A DNA stretch of 64,000 bases from Macrotrachela quadricornifera (lineage: Eukaryota > Rotifera > Eurotatoria > Philodinida > Philodinidae), in contig JAJEKB010021317.1 of assembly GCA_022393335.1 (NCBI GenBank), forward strand, positions 624,678 through 688,677, read 5' to 3'. Shown one piece after another: positions 22,522-33,189 of this stretch (position 1 is the stretch's first letter; every line of letters starts with the position of its first letter). The notes under the pieces are model-generated. The model did no database searches. It had not been told where the DNA came from and was given only the letters and a program-made list of their open reading frames with translations. A program made the translations under genes and the position numbers.

Positions 22522-22962
22522 TTAATGCGTGTCCTCAGATTGTTTCTTTTCAATACCGACCCATTCAAGCGCCCATTGATATTGAGCTGCCCTTGTAAGC
22601 GTAATTTCTACTGTTGACTGAAGATCTAAGTAAGTTAGATAAACGTCAAATCCTGTTGCCGAAGATTGGTAGATGGCTGAAACCCCCATGGCAAGCCAAT
22701 GAGTCGAATTTCCTGTCAGACTTGTCAGATAAGTAGGCGTGGAAGAGAATTGACACTGGCTTGTGTCAACATGTATGTATATTCCAGGTTCAATCCCTCC
22801 ATTTCGTTGAAACTTAGTGTGATCAACACGGCCTGAACACAGTAATGGTCGTTGCTCGAGTTTCTTTATACGATCCTGCATATTACGTATAACTTCGGAA
22901 GGCATTATAGGTAAAACGCCAAACGCCACATTCACAAGTGTGAGAAGCAGAAGAAATCGCAT
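22522..22962 (-). CDS. Small secreted protein with one conserved-looking domain
   Basis: Single-exon minus-strand gene of 146 residues. Residues 1-15 form a clear signal peptide (MRFLLLLTLVNVAFG). A short helix (ROD-like, MQDRIKKLEQ) leads to a domain of about 100 residues with two cysteines (CSGRVDH and VDTSQCQF), the pattern FSSTPTYLTSLTGNSTHW and a Trp-rich end (WALEWVGIE). I recall this pattern from secreted invertebrate proteins with a lectin-like beta-sandwich, but cannot name the family with confidence. A TATA box sits at the right distance upstream. Probably extracellular; the ligand is unknown. Confidence 0.75.
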   Translation of the reverse strand: MRFLLLLTLVNVAFGVLPIMPSEVIRNMQDRIKKLEQRPLLCSGRVDHTKFQRNGGIEPGIYIHVDTSQCQFSSTPTYLTSLTGNSTHWLAMGVSAIYQSSATGFDVYLTYLDLQSTVEITLTRAAQYQWALEWVGIEKKQSEDTH

Positions 22963-22993
22963 CGTCAGATTGTTAGTGACTGATCATATTCGG

Positions 22994-23001
22994 TTTATAT
23001 A
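22994..23001 (-). promoter_or_regulatory. TATA box of the secreted-protein gene
   Basis: Minus-strand TATATAAA lies 31 bases upstream of the ATG at 22962, implying a very short 5' leader. Confidence 0.6.
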
Positions 23002-23463
23002 CAATACTAAAAGTAATTGCTTTTGACGTCATATTCGAAATCGAATGCAGTAATAGAAAGAAAGAAAAGTGAAATATTAGTTGGATGACAAAATATTTAC
23101 TGAATGAAGCACTTAAGAGCTACCCTTAATTGAAATTCGAGAAAGCATCATTACTTATGGTTTCATAAATTTTTTTCCATCAGCCTTACCATGAGTCTTT
23201 GGGCGTGAAACTATTAATGATCACATGGTTGTGGATATAGAAAAAGAACGATACTACATTCATCAAAAATTTATTATATGGGGTGTTCCAAATGTTAATG
23301 GACACCCTCGAATTGATAATAAATTTTGATCTCTGTAATCTGTCCAATTAACACCTAGCATCTATAGAAAACAATAGATCATTTAACGCAATGCAGTTGT
23401 CTCTGTTAATTAATATTTATCGAATATAGATGCTGAATTTTAAATGCATATGCCATAGAGGTC

Positions 23464-23790
23464 AAGACTTACTTCGGATAATCCAAAAGTAGTGTCGTCA
23501 TTATCTTATTTCCTTATTGAAAGCTTGAAAAATTATTTTTTATGAACAGATAGAGTGGCTTTCACTCTATTTTTTTATGCTATATGATCATTATTCAACT
23601 AGTATCACAATAATAAAAATTTGTTAAGAATCGTTTTTGCTGTATGCTAGCTGGCAGCGTTAGATCATAATGGGATCTATATAAATGGCAGAACTTTGTA
23701 TTTCATATTTTAATCCCTAAATACGTTTTACTAAAAACGACAATATACCCAAGATGCAGCGTCAAAAGCTCTACAACCTACTAGAGATGC
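23464..23790. repeat. Truncated copy of the 58949-59406 element
   Basis: The block AAAAGTAGTGTCGTCATTATC then TATGAACAGATAG, TGATCATTATT and AAGATGCAGCGT occurs in the same order as in the element at 58949-59406 (its end matches in reverse complement). The right inverted repeat is missing here. Next to it (23790-23830) is a short GGTTC-type array read in reverse (AACCGAACCGAATCGAACC). Confidence 0.5.
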
Positions 23791-24307
23791 CATTCGGTTC
23801 CATTTTTTCCAAACCGAACCGAATCGAACCGACCTAATTAACAAACTTCAAAACTTAAAATAATTCAGTAAGTATCTTAATCTCCGGCTACTTGTTTGAA
23901 ATATCTTTTTATAAATTCATGTCACGGATGAATTAGATTGAAGCAATTTCCTATAGTCTACTTTTGTGATATTTAAAAATAAATAAAATCTAATTTGTAC
24001 TAAACTTCTTGCCTTGAAAATTTGTTTTTTTTTCAAACCAAATTTTCTGATTTGCGAAAACTTAAACCGTTAACAGTTCATCAATCGTTAGACTGTATAA
24101 TTGTATTTTTTAAAAACTTGTCACTTTACATAGTTTCACGCTCATTTAAGACAACATTCGAATAACTGTAGTCTGAAAAAAACGAGATTTTCCCTTTTTG
24201 TACAATTCCAAATTAACTACATTTACTTCCCGATGTCTCTTCTATCCTGCAGAAACTTTGGTGGATTCTGAAAAAAGATGCGCCATCTTGAAATGACACC
24301 TATTTTT

Positions 24308-24585
24308 GTGAGATTGTTCTTCAGGAAAATGTGATTGCTTTCTTCTCAAACGATATTATATTTCTTCATGATAAGGCACCCTGAATGGAAGATAATTCAA
24401 CATAGCATCTTCTAGAAAATGAGGACATGAATTCTACAGAAAGCATGGGTGCAATTATCAGAGATAAAGTTGAAGAACTGATGGCAGTTGAAGATGACAC
24501 AGATCTTTTCATTGATTTGCTGTGTTCCATCAGGAAAAAATTTGATGCTCTCGAAGCTGTCAGTGGAGATCATACCAGGTTCTAA
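24308..24585 (+). pseudogene. Tc1/IS630-like transposase C-terminal remnant
   Basis: One frame reads EIVLQENVIAFFSNDIIFLHD then KAP, a stop, HLLENEDMNSTESMGAIIRD, KVEELMAVEDDTDLFIDLLC and SGDHTRF. The HDKAP position matches the DGAPCH region and the MGAIIRDKV position matches the ENIGAIIK region of IS630/Tc1-type transposases. Two stops lie in the first third, and the catalytic region is not intact. The last 52 codons (from ATG 24427) are open. Confidence 0.4.
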
Positions 24586-25734
24586 AATTTTGTCATAAAA
24601 CTTACTTTTTAAACAATTTATATTTTCAATAAATTGGCAACTCTATAAGTTACAATTTAAGTCGGTGAACGGTATGATAGTTCTTTCATATATTGGACAT
24701 TATATGATCTATGACATCTTAACATATACTGTAAGATTTTTTAATTGATCTTAAGATCGAATCAGAGGAAGTAAAGGCTTTGCATCGCTCTATATACATA
24801 CAAATAGATTTATTTTATTTCATGAAATTAAACTTACTCCATGACTTTGATATTTGAAGCAATCTGTAACAAATAAATACGTTTAGTTCTTTATAGAAAA
24901 TTTAACTTACTTCATCATTTGGGTATTTGAATGGAGCTAAAATAGAGATATGAATGAATTTATAATGAGAAAAATCAATACATGTTATTTTATAGTATTA
25001 GTTGTTTTTGAGCAGTAACAAATGCAGCTCTCGTTCTCATTCCTATCAATGAGTTGATAACCTGTAGGATAATTACGATCCACTTTGCATATCTGCTATA
25101 GCTAACCTTTGCGTTGTATACTTAGTAACAGCATTTTGATTATCATTCACGACAATTTTTACGGCACAATCAAATTTGTATGGTAATGATTTTTTTTCTT
25201 CGTTATGTGCTTAACAACGTTCTTTTTTCTCGTTTTATGTTTCTTCAACTATGGATTCAACATGCAAACAATTCAGTGCAGAACATTACGATCAATAGCA
25301 ACGACAAAGCAAAGCGCATTGTACATATAAATAATTCATATTACTTTGACGAAAGAAAAAAGGTATGCTATGCAGCTGAATTATGACAAATTTAAATGAA
25401 AAAAAATTGTTTTCATTTATTATATGCATAGTAAGTCTTACAGCCTTGTATATGAGCAGCTAACATCAGTGATGATAAGCTTATTCGTGTATGAGCGGAA
25501 TTTAATGATGATCTGTTTGCGAATGAGTCATTTTCGTGAATATATTGTAATTTTTTTTTAAATTCTACTTTTTGAAAAGTTAATCTTAAATAAACTAAAG
25601 CATTTTCAAAGTTTTATAACTTATTCATTGATTTTTTCGAGAAGATTCCTTTTCTAAAAAGTGGAAAATAATCACCTTAAATTTAACATGTTATGCTTAT
25701 TTCGATTAATTTTTGTTTTCCTTTTTTCCACCTC
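24586..25734. other. AT-rich spacer
   Basis: An open stretch at 25180-25386 (68 codons) is of unknown value. No repeat or RNA was seen. Confidence 0.3.
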
Positions 25735-25990
25735 AACTGACTGTTTAAATGAGCAGTACGTTTTTCTCTCAGATAATTATCTATTTTATTTTTTGAGATC
25801 ATCTATTCATTTAAATGAACAGCAAGTTCCATCGTAAAATAATTATTATATTGTCTTCTTTTTAGATCATTCGATCGTTCAAGTGAACAGTAAGTCGTTT
25901 TCGTTTTAGTTCATCTTATCGTTGAAATGAGTAATATTTTTTTAAAATTATTGTATTTCTTTCAGTTTTGTAGAAGAAAATGAATGAAAG
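25735..25990 (+). repeat. Four microexon-like repeat units
   Basis: Units at about 25735, 25797, 25862 and 25908 each read TCAnnTnnnCnnTnnAnTGAnCA and are separated by T-rich spacers ending in AG, followed by GT or GC donor-like bases (GTACG, GCAAG, GTAAG, GTAAT). In one frame three units read S-T-D-C-L-N-E, S-S-I-H-L-N-E and S-F-D-R-S-S-E; the fourth has a TGA. A final segment after TTTCTTTCAG reads FVEENE-stop in another frame. Each block is about 24 nt, a multiple of three. Confidence 0.35.
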
Positions 25991-28900
25991 ATGTACATAT
26001 AACGAAAATAAAATTAAATTTGATTTTCTACTTTTTAGAATATACTCGAATTGGTATATAGAATACTAAATTCTGGATATGCGTATATGAATTCCCTCTT
26101 AATTTTCTAATTAGAAAATCACAATTCATATTTTTAATATTTTGAGTACCTTATTTTCAAAAATCTAGAAATTCATCAGTTGATTCATATAGGGATTTTT
26201 AGAATATCATTCATAAAACTCTATAACTTATTTTCAAGTTTACAGTATAATTCTTTCCATATCAATTAATTCAGCGTCCGACTCTTTGATATAAACAGGA
26301 ATCGGCTATCAACAATTTCATTTAATACAAGCGAAACAGCCGATGGTCCAATTCAGCTCTTTTTGAGAGAGCGAATCATTGAATCGCACTCATTGAGCAA
26401 TGTGGAGCCGTCACACATCTACTTACAGTTACAGTTTGAGACTACCAGAAATTATTCCAAGCTATGTTTATAGAGGATATCTAAAGAAGAGTTAAAATCA
26501 GATCAACTATTATTTCCATTTTTAAGAAATTCGATGAAGTCTATTTTTACGGATTCTCTACGTTTTGCAAATTGTATGGCTATTCGACATGTCAGAATCG
26601 TTGAATATATATATATATATGTAAGAGACTGATTTTTACTTAAAATATGGTGGCGGCAATACATCATATACCGGTAACTCTAACTACTGATGATAGAAAT
26701 ATTAAAAAAAAATATTTTTGTTCGAGGTCGGTTCACAACTTGATAATGCATTTCAAAAGCGATGTATAATTACATTGATACAAGTTAATATGCTCTATTA
26801 ATTAAAGGAATATTGATAAGACTATTTTTTTGTCTAAACAATTTTTCGGTATTTTGTATTAAGAGCAAGTCAATAGGTATGTGTCAAAAAATCAATTGAA
26901 AGATTTTCTAAAATAAACTCTTGAAGTATCATCAGAGATCTCTATTCATTTAGTCTTCATATAAAAAGCCGAAAATTTTTGGACAAAAAACATTCTTATC
27001 AACATTCTTTTTTTAAAAAAATGATGTTTTTTTCTCGAGCTTCACTCTCCAATTCCGGAATTTCAAAAATTGATTCACAGTAGAAATACGACGAAATTGC
27101 ATAGAACTGATTCCTACAATGTTGGACATTGCAGAACAGAACGACTACTCGATAGTTTCTGATGGTTATATCTCTTACAGTACATTTGTCCTTTTTTCGT
27201 GACATCCTTGCGTTACATATCGTGTTGTTATAGAATTGAAACGTACCACATTAAAATGTAATTATACCCTAGTTACGTTTAGAAGCTGCGGGAAACTTTC
27301 AGAAGATTCAATCCTATAGTGGAATCCGATCGGATTGTCACAAATTCGGTCCAGTTACTGATGTTCGTCTCGATTTTACAGTTGTGTCAGATCCTGATCA
27401 ATAAACGAAATACACCGCATAACCTACTTCGTATCCAAATAAGTCCCAACAATTAGTTATTCTTTCAAAATCTGAACTGTGTGTCACTGGAAGCAATATT
27501 TATCGTCAATAGAAAACTGTAGAAACCTTCAACTTGCTATATAAGGGTGATCTTTGATAATAATTGTAGATTTAGGAGTGGATCTGATGAAGTTTGTAGA
27601 CAGAATCGGGAAAAAACAAAATATTGACGAGTAGCAAAACTTATAACAGATAACTAAAAGCTTTTTAGGACAATGAATTCTAATGTTGGTACGATTTTCC
27701 GAGTACGGTAGATCAGAAAAATAATTTCAAACTCCTTCCAACCTCTTTCAAATGAGCATCATTGAATCTGGCGATCCAAAGAATTTGATACTCAAAAAAT
27801 GCTTCTTACAATATTGTCAGAACAGTCACACAGACAATAATCAATATAGAACCAGCATCGACACAATCTTCCGAAAGTCAATGAAAAGGCGCACGTCCAA
27901 ATTTGCTCCTTTATCCAAAACGATCATGTCAATTAGCCTTAGTTAACAATTTTTCGACATACTATTACCATGAAATCTAGCAATCACCGCGGCATAATGC
28001 ATTTTTCAAGTTTCTTCTTCTAACAGGCACCCACAACAATATTCATCATTACTGTGTAACTATTAACAAAAGTCTAGACTAACACAGCTGTACAAATATT
28101 GAAGGCCAAGCACTAACCTCCGCAAATATCCTAAACATTTACGAGCAACACTACTGCATATCACCACGCAACTAGTACAGATCAACAACTCGTCGAAATT
28201 ACCCCATAGGATCATCAAAATTCACTTCACATAAAACAGATATAGTCTCCAGAGTTATAAGTCTGGATGAAACAGTTTGGACTCTATCAATAACAGATAT
28301 CACCACAAATATTACAAGTTTTCATGTAACATATCGGATGGAATATTTAGGAAAAGTTGATAAGTTTGTAGCATGAACTGCAATGGATTGAAGTAAAAAT
28401 TATTTTTCTATGTAGCGAAACCCAATCTCGCGGTTAAGAATGATGAAAGATCATTGAGGCACTCCTCATTACTCTTTTCACTCGTATTTAGTTAGGATGT
28501 ATGCATTGCAGAAAAAATAATACCGGTTATGTTACCAAGCAGACTCAGGTTAAAAGTCTGTAACGAGATCCACGAAATTTGGCGATCGATAGCTCATGAA
28601 ATGTTTTGATGTAGATATTGTACAATGTGAATGAACAATTTGAACAGGGCAACCAGCATGGTTTCATGATCTATAAATACCTGATGGATTGTTATCGGAG
28701 TCCGACATCGGATTTGTTCACCCAGACTATGAAAGAAAGTGATTTAAAAACAAGAGTTTTTTAGAAGTCAGCTCTTCGCACTTTATAAATGTCTGTATAT
28801 TAGAAACTACAAGACACAAATGGTGTATAAAGCTGAAGAGTTCTGGGGGAAATAGATCTACAGTTTTTATATAAATCTGTTGTCTTGGAAATGACCATGT

Positions 28901-29698
28901 CAAGTAAAAATAATAAAAAATAATCTATTCACTAATTTTATGTTATCATGAAAATTATTAAACAAAGTTTTATGCACGCTTCTTCCTTGCTTCTTCTCTA
29001 GCTTGATATGATCTGAACAGAGAAAGAGTTATTCCTTTGTGTTTGAGAAGATTTTCTTTGGTGGTCTAATTTGTGAAAGAAAAGTTTTAAAAAGAGTATA
29101 ATGAAACTTCTATGAAAGTTACAACTAAAGCGTCCTTAAGGTTATATTGATAGTGAATTGGCTACTTTTAGCAGACTATTAATTTCTAAGATAGAATAGA
29201 AATCGGTAAAAAATTTTTGCTTAAAAACCATGCAATCAGCATTGGCTAGAATGTAAACTTGCTTTTTTGTGTAATATTTAGATTCGTTTCATGCGTAAAG
29301 TTTTTCAAGCAAGTTGAATTTTAAGTATAACCACCAGGGAAACTCTGCTTTGCTTCTTCCTAAAGGAATCAATTTTTTTTCAAAACAATCATTTGTCAGG
29401 TTAGCAAGAGGATTGCAAATTCTTCTAGCCTTGATAGTTCAAAAAATGATTTTTGTTTTATTCTAATTGAAAGACTATAACTCACTAAACTTGTAGAATA
29501 GATTACGAACATCGTGACTGAAGTTTTAAGTTTTGGATTACGTGTCTTTTCTTGCAACCTTTTTTGCTAAATTTTTTGACCATAATGAGTATCTCCTGAT
29601 TATGAATTATTTTCCTGCTGTGTTTTGTTTGACAATCATGGAGATTATAGCCTCGCATTCTTATAGCTTTGAAAGTGTTGTTTTAGATAAATTATCGA
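25991..29698. other. 3.7-kb stretch without a recognised gene
   Basis: Short open stretches (26999-27205 minus; 27752-27946 plus) have no recognisable product. Bases 27800-28350 are less AT-rich and may hold an old transposon relic, but I cannot place it. A (TA)n run lies at about 26609-26622. Confidence 0.35.
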
Positions 29699-30583
29699 AT
29701 GTCTAAAACATCGAAAACTCATATTCCTGAGCCAATCCAATTTCGATCTTTCTTCGAAGATCGTCTTCTTCTCTCTGGAAGACACTGGCCTGTTGATAAA
29801 CCGAAAGCAGCTCTTTTCTTTATTCACACTTTCGGCGACCATGGTGCGCGTACTACATTTCTTCAAGAGTTTTTTAGTCAGCATCAATTTGCCGTCTTTG
29901 ATTATGATTGGAGAGGTCATGGAAGAAGTCGTGGTGAACGTGGTTATGTGCCACATGTCAAAGCAAGTTTCGATGACATAGATGCTGCAATCGACCAAAT
30001 TAAACAGAAATATTCATCACTTCCTCTTATTATTTGGGGAGATGGAATCGGCGCATCCGTCATAATCTTCTATACAATGAAGCACGTAGATAAACTACCA
30101 TTTCAAGGTCTTGTTCTCTGTTCGCCGGCTGCCAACCTTCCTAAAGCTAAAGTTGGCCCTGTTCAATTAGCTATCTGTCGTACCTTTTCTAATCTATCAC
30201 CTACCGTTCGTCTACCAGTGAGGGCAGAGCAATATTCTACAGACCTCACAGATGACAAGGAGGTAATAGAAGCTTACAAAAACGATCCTTATGTTCACGA
30301 TCGATGGCCGGCTAGAACACTTGATATTATGCTTGAAGCATCATTTCAAATTCAAAGAGGACATATATTTCCTATTCCACTCTTAATTCAGTATGGCACA
30401 AAATCTATCATTAAAAGAAAGGTGATACAGGACTGGGTTGATCGAACAAGCTCCACAAAAATAAAAGAATTCAAAATTTGGGAAGGATTACATCATGAAT
30501 TACATAATGATAGTCGACGAAACGAAGTATTTCAATACTCATTGGAATGGATTCAAAATAATGTTTTAAATCAGACTGAGTAA
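29699..30583 (+). CDS. Monoacylglycerol-lipase-like alpha/beta hydrolase, probable pseudoenzyme
   Basis: Single-exon gene of 294 residues, close to the usual ~300 of MAGL/lysophospholipase-type hydrolases. Fold markers are present: FFIHTFGDHGAR (oxyanion-loop region, normally HGxGEH), FDYDWRGHGRSRGERGYV (the family's D-x-RGHG-S-x-G block), FQGLVLCSPA, and WEGLHHELHND with the catalytic-type His. However, the nucleophile elbow GHSMGG reads GDGIGA (about residues 119-124), so the Ser is Gly, and the acid position (normally GTAD) reads YGTKSI without Asp. The frame is intact, so the fold seems kept while hydrolysis is not expected. A binding or regulatory role is inference. Confidence 0.8.
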   Translation: MSKTSKTHIPEPIQFRSFFEDRLLLSGRHWPVDKPKAALFFIHTFGDHGARTTFLQEFFSQHQFAVFDYDWRGHGRSRGERGYVPHVKASFDDIDAAIDQIKQKYSSLPLIIWGDGIGASVIIFYTMKHVDKLPFQGLVLCSPAANLPKAKVGPVQLAICRTFSNLSPTVRLPVRAEQYSTDLTDDKEVIEAYKNDPYVHDRWPARTLDIMLEASFQIQRGHIFPIPLLIQYGTKSIIKRKVIQDWVDRTSSTKIKEFKIWEGLHHELHNDSRRNEVFQYSLEWIQNNVLNQTE

Positions 30584-31586
30584 AAAGGACGATGTACCTA
30601 ACTTGATTGTGACTTACGTTTATTTTTCCCGTTTCTTTCTTTTATGATAAGATTCTATTACACTAATTGAGCTAGAGGCATACTAAGTTCATAGCTTAAG
30701 AGACACTTTTTGGGAAAATAAGATGATTTCAGACAAGTGCAGATGCTAATAACAACTGGTTTGACTGAAATATTCATCATATTATCTAAAACCTAAAATT
30801 AGCTTATGTGAAAATGTTTTGCTTCCGAAAGATTTCTCTTCGAACTTTCGAAGCTTAGTAAGGTATGCAATCAAAAGCACTTCATACCAGAATCGGATGT
30901 TTCTAGTCGTTCTCTTTGCAATAACGAACTTGAGACTTTTAGCTTGTTTCTTTTAGCGAAGTTTCCGATACGGAATCTGAATTCGGCGTCGAAGTTCTTT
31001 GTCAAGTTTTCTAAAAACTTCTGGGTTTCTAGAATATTCCTAGAGATTTCATAGATCTTGAAAATCTGTTTTAAAAAGACAGATCAGTAGAATACGAAAC
31101 TCTGATCAAAATGGAATCTTCCACAACTTTTTTTGGCGTTCCTAGACTGTTGTTGAAAAGAGAAAGATAATATCTTTGAGAATATTACGGAGTCTTAGAG
31201 ACTACGGACAAAATGACATGAAAATGACTTAACTTTTCCTTTAAATATTGCTGTATCACTTTATTGACTTGTTTCAGAGAAAGCACATGAAAAACGGAAC
31301 GACACTGCTAATTCTCTTTAATTCGTTTTGAGTACAGAAGGAAAAAAAATAGATTAAGAGGAAGCTAATGCAAAGCGTATCGGTAGGGAGACAATCATGT
31401 ATAACTCTTTCAGTCTTGAATTCTTTTTACTGAACCGAATTTGATACACCTTGATATAAACTAAGTAGGTAACATTAGAATGCATGTGATAACATGAAGA
31501 TTAAAACGTGTTTGTCAGTAATATTTTGTCGTTCTGTATTTTATATATCAACTTAGTGCTAGTCTTTTTTCCTAATCTAGATATAT
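30584..31586. other. Intergenic, nothing recognised
   Basis: AT-rich sequence with stops in all frames and no notable repeat. Confidence 0.35.
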
Positions 31587-32293
31587 CCGATGTCCCAAAA
31601 AGAATGGGTCTTTCTGTATTTTTAAGATTTCTCCTTTCTTATCCATGTAACTAAAGACATTTTTATTATCAAAAGATAGCACTTGAAATTCTCTACAAAA
31701 CCATATATAACTATGCTCAAAAACAGTTTTTGATATATTTGATAAAAGACCAAAACTAAAGACATACAAGCAACTGTCAAATCTAACGAGTGTCCGACAA
31801 TAAATGATGGTACTTTGCAGTTCATATTGTAATCATGAAAAGTTCTACAATACACAAACTAAAGTTTATTTTAATTGTATATTTATTATTTTCAAAAAAA
31901 ACAAGACTTTTTTGGATCGATTTTCACCGTTGCAAAAACTGATCGCACGGAATTTGGAGTTACTTTGAACTTGAAAATGTTGTAAATAAAACAAACTGAC
32001 CTTTGTGAGTTATAGAACATTTCATACCGTATCTTATAACATATTTTGTTTTTTCAATAGAACGTGCTACCATTTATTGTGGGACACCCATTAAATGTTA
32101 CAGTTGCTTGTATGTCTTAAGTTTTGGTCTTTCATCAAATATATCTAAAACTGGTTTTAAGCCAAGTTATATATAGTTTTGTAAAGAATTTCAAGCGCTA
32201 TCTTTTGATAATAAAAATGTCTTTAATTACATCGATAGGAGAGGAGAAATCTTAAAAATACTGAGAGGCTCATTCTTCCTGGAACACTCGATA
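31587..32293. repeat. 707-bp foldback: two ~226-bp inverted arms
   Basis: 31587-31812 and 32068-32293 are reverse complements at high identity over their whole length (for example ACATACAAGCAACTGT against ACAGTTGCTTGTATGT). Outer ends read TGTCCCAAAAAGAATG on the left and CATTCTTCCTGGAACA on the right; inner ends carry GTGTCCGACAATAAATG and CATTTATTGTGGGACAC. Each arm is thus itself bounded by TGTCC/GGACA, so two head-to-head copies of one ~220-bp MITE may have formed the foldback. The 255-bp spacer has no gene. Confidence 0.7.
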
Positions 32294-33189
32294 CAACATT
32301 GGACGTTTTCTTAGATGCCTTAAACATAAAACCCAGCAAATGTTGAGTTTTAACTTAGAAAGTGAAATGTTTTGGTTCTTATTTTTTATCTTACATATCT
32401 CGATATTTTTGATTCGCTTAAAACTTCTGTTTAGATATTTCAACTAACAACTGAATATCGAATCTTTTTGGAAAAAGACAAAAAAAGATTTGTACATTAT
32501 GGACCAGTAATTAAAATTTTGTTTTCCCACCTTTTCAATTTTGCTTGATTGTACATAACTCATTTTTATTTTCAGACGAAAATATTGAAGACACAGTTAC
32601 AAAAGTATGAAACTATGTGAGAATGATAGATTGAAAAGCATTAGACTAAATTTTTTTTTGAACACCAGATACTAGACGCTTTCTTTCGAAATACTATAGA
32701 TTCTCGAAAAGCCGCGATTACTTTTCTTCTATACTTAAATTAATATGCTAATTAGGAGTGACACTTTACTTTTACTTTAATAAGCAAAACGAATTAAAAT
32801 ATTTTAAGTTTATTGTTCATCCACTAGCTCAACATCATACATTGATAATAATACAGCATATCAAACTCTTTCAGAAATATTTGTTCACGTTTTAAGTGAA
32901 AAATAAAGTAAAATTAGCATATTCTACCTTGCAGAGTAAAGTACAGGATATTTTACTTTACTTTACTTTTCCAAAACAAAATAAGGATAAGGTGCTAGCC
33001 CTAGCGCTAAGATTATCCACGATACCGTTTTTTATCATGCAAAATCATTTTCCACATATGCAGCATTCTCTTAACCATAGATATAATTTTAACGATTAGA
33101 TAATTCTTCGGATCTTCACGAGATATTTCTAATGTACACTTGTCTAATTCTCTTTACTACTCAGTTTTAGATCATATTGAAGGACGAAA
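32294..33189. other. Intergenic, upstream of the ADP-ribosyltransferase gene
   Basis: No gene is seen. A small hairpin (AAAATAAAGTAAAA with TTTTACTTTACTTT) lies at about 32900-32968. Confidence 0.35.

Noticed and set aside
26609..26622. (TA)n run as a regulatory element
   Set aside because: Simple repeat in AT-rich DNA with no adjacent gene.
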